From Pantoea alfalfae (GTDB lineage Bacteria; Pseudomonadota; Gammaproteobacteria; Enterobacterales; Enterobacteriaceae), in the NCBI RefSeq assembly GCF_019880205.1, contig NZ_CP082292.1:496001-560000 (forward strand): a DNA stretch of 64,000 nucleotides. The letters run 5' to 3'. The translations under genes were made by a program, and so were the position numbers. Below are positions 63,685 through 64,000 of the stretch, piece by piece (the stretch's first letter is position 1; every line of letters starts with the position of its first letter). The notes under the pieces were generated by a model, which saw only the letters and a program-made list of their open reading frames with translations, searched no databases and had not been told where the DNA came from.

Positions 63685-64000
63685 TTACTCTTTCAGCAGT
63701 GAGGCCAGCAGCGCCATCACTTTTGTCACTTCATCCTGCGTCAGCGATCCATCCTTCACAAATCTCACCTTGCCCTGTTTATCCAGTACCACAATGGCGG
63801 AACCGCCCGACTGTAACTGCCAGGCATGCTGCACATTGCCCTTGCTGTCGATGACAAACTGCGACCAGGGATATTGCTGCTTGTTGGTCTCAACGCTGCT
63901 GCGCACAAACATGCCGGTGCCGGGAATGGCGTCATCGGTATTTACGATAGTGGTGGTCTGATAGCGCTCGTGCGGCAACTTCGCGGCCTTGATCGCCTCT
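63685..64000 (-). CDS. ytfJ: YtfJ family protein (C-terminal part, cut by window edge)
   Basis: The last 104 or so residues of a 184-residue E. coli YtfJ-type protein; the start lies beyond base 64000. The visible part, EAIKAAKLPHERYQTTTIV followed by NTDDAIPGTGMFVRSSVE and GSAIVVLDKQGKVRFVKDG, matches YtfJ, a predicted periplasmic thioredoxin-like protein without a CXXC pair here. Its function is unknown. It converges on cysQ. Confidence 0.93.
   Translation of the reverse strand, partial: EAIKAAKLPHERYQTTTIVNTDDAIPGTGMFVRSSVETNKQQYPWSQFVIDSKGNVQHAWQLQSGGSAIVVLDKQGKVRFVKDGSLTQDEVTKVMALLASLLKE

Overview
This window reads as a stretch of chromosome from a gamma-proteobacterium of the order Enterobacterales. 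Almost every protein aligns end to end with an Escherichia coli K-12 counterpart, as recalled from memory. The moderately high G+C content, gene content and gene order are most like Erwiniaceae, probably Pantoea or a close relative; the genus is an inference. I see no prophage, integrase, transposase, CRISPR array, toxin-antitoxin pair or defence island. Coding density is high and most genes are core housekeeping genes.

Left part, 1-27.3 kb, corresponds to the 72-73 min region of E. coli. It holds panF (cut by the window edge), yhdT, the aroQ-accB-accC operon, the methionine sulfoxide repair pair msrP-msrQ, csrD, the cell-shape operon mreBCD with yhdE and rng, then yhdP, tldD, the aromatic acid efflux system aaeR/aaeXAB, a gabD-like dehydrogenase not expected at this site, yhcO, three tandem YhcN-type (DUF1471) genes, argR and mdh.

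Right part, 27.3-64 kb, corresponds to the 94-96 min region of E. coli. It holds mscM-psd, rsgA, orn, three identical tRNA-Gly(GCC) genes, a gene-less segment with DnaA boxes and an IHF site at the position of E. coli datA, queG, and the long chain nnr-tsaE-amiB-mutL-miaA-hfq-hflX-hflK-hflC-yjeT. It continues with purA, nsrR-rnr-rlmB, aidB, bsmA, a chemoreceptor, yjfP, a small exported orphan, rpsF-priB-rpsR-rplI, ytfB, fklB, cpdB, cysQ and ytfJ (cut by the window edge). The two map segments meet at the mdh/mscM terminator.

The most interesting non-coding features are the datA-like DnaA-box cluster (33.97-34.22 kb), a perfect 17-bp inverted repeat in the presumed rpsF leader (57.4 kb), two ERIC elements (43.7 and 51.9 kb), and a strong terminator directly ahead of yjeT. 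The most interesting protein-level features are the altered cysteine spacing in NsrR, an RNase R insertion carrying a repeated sequence, a second LysM in AmiB, the yhcN triplication, and the gabD and chemoreceptor genes sitting inside otherwise conserved gene strings. I found no convincing undescribed multi-gene system.
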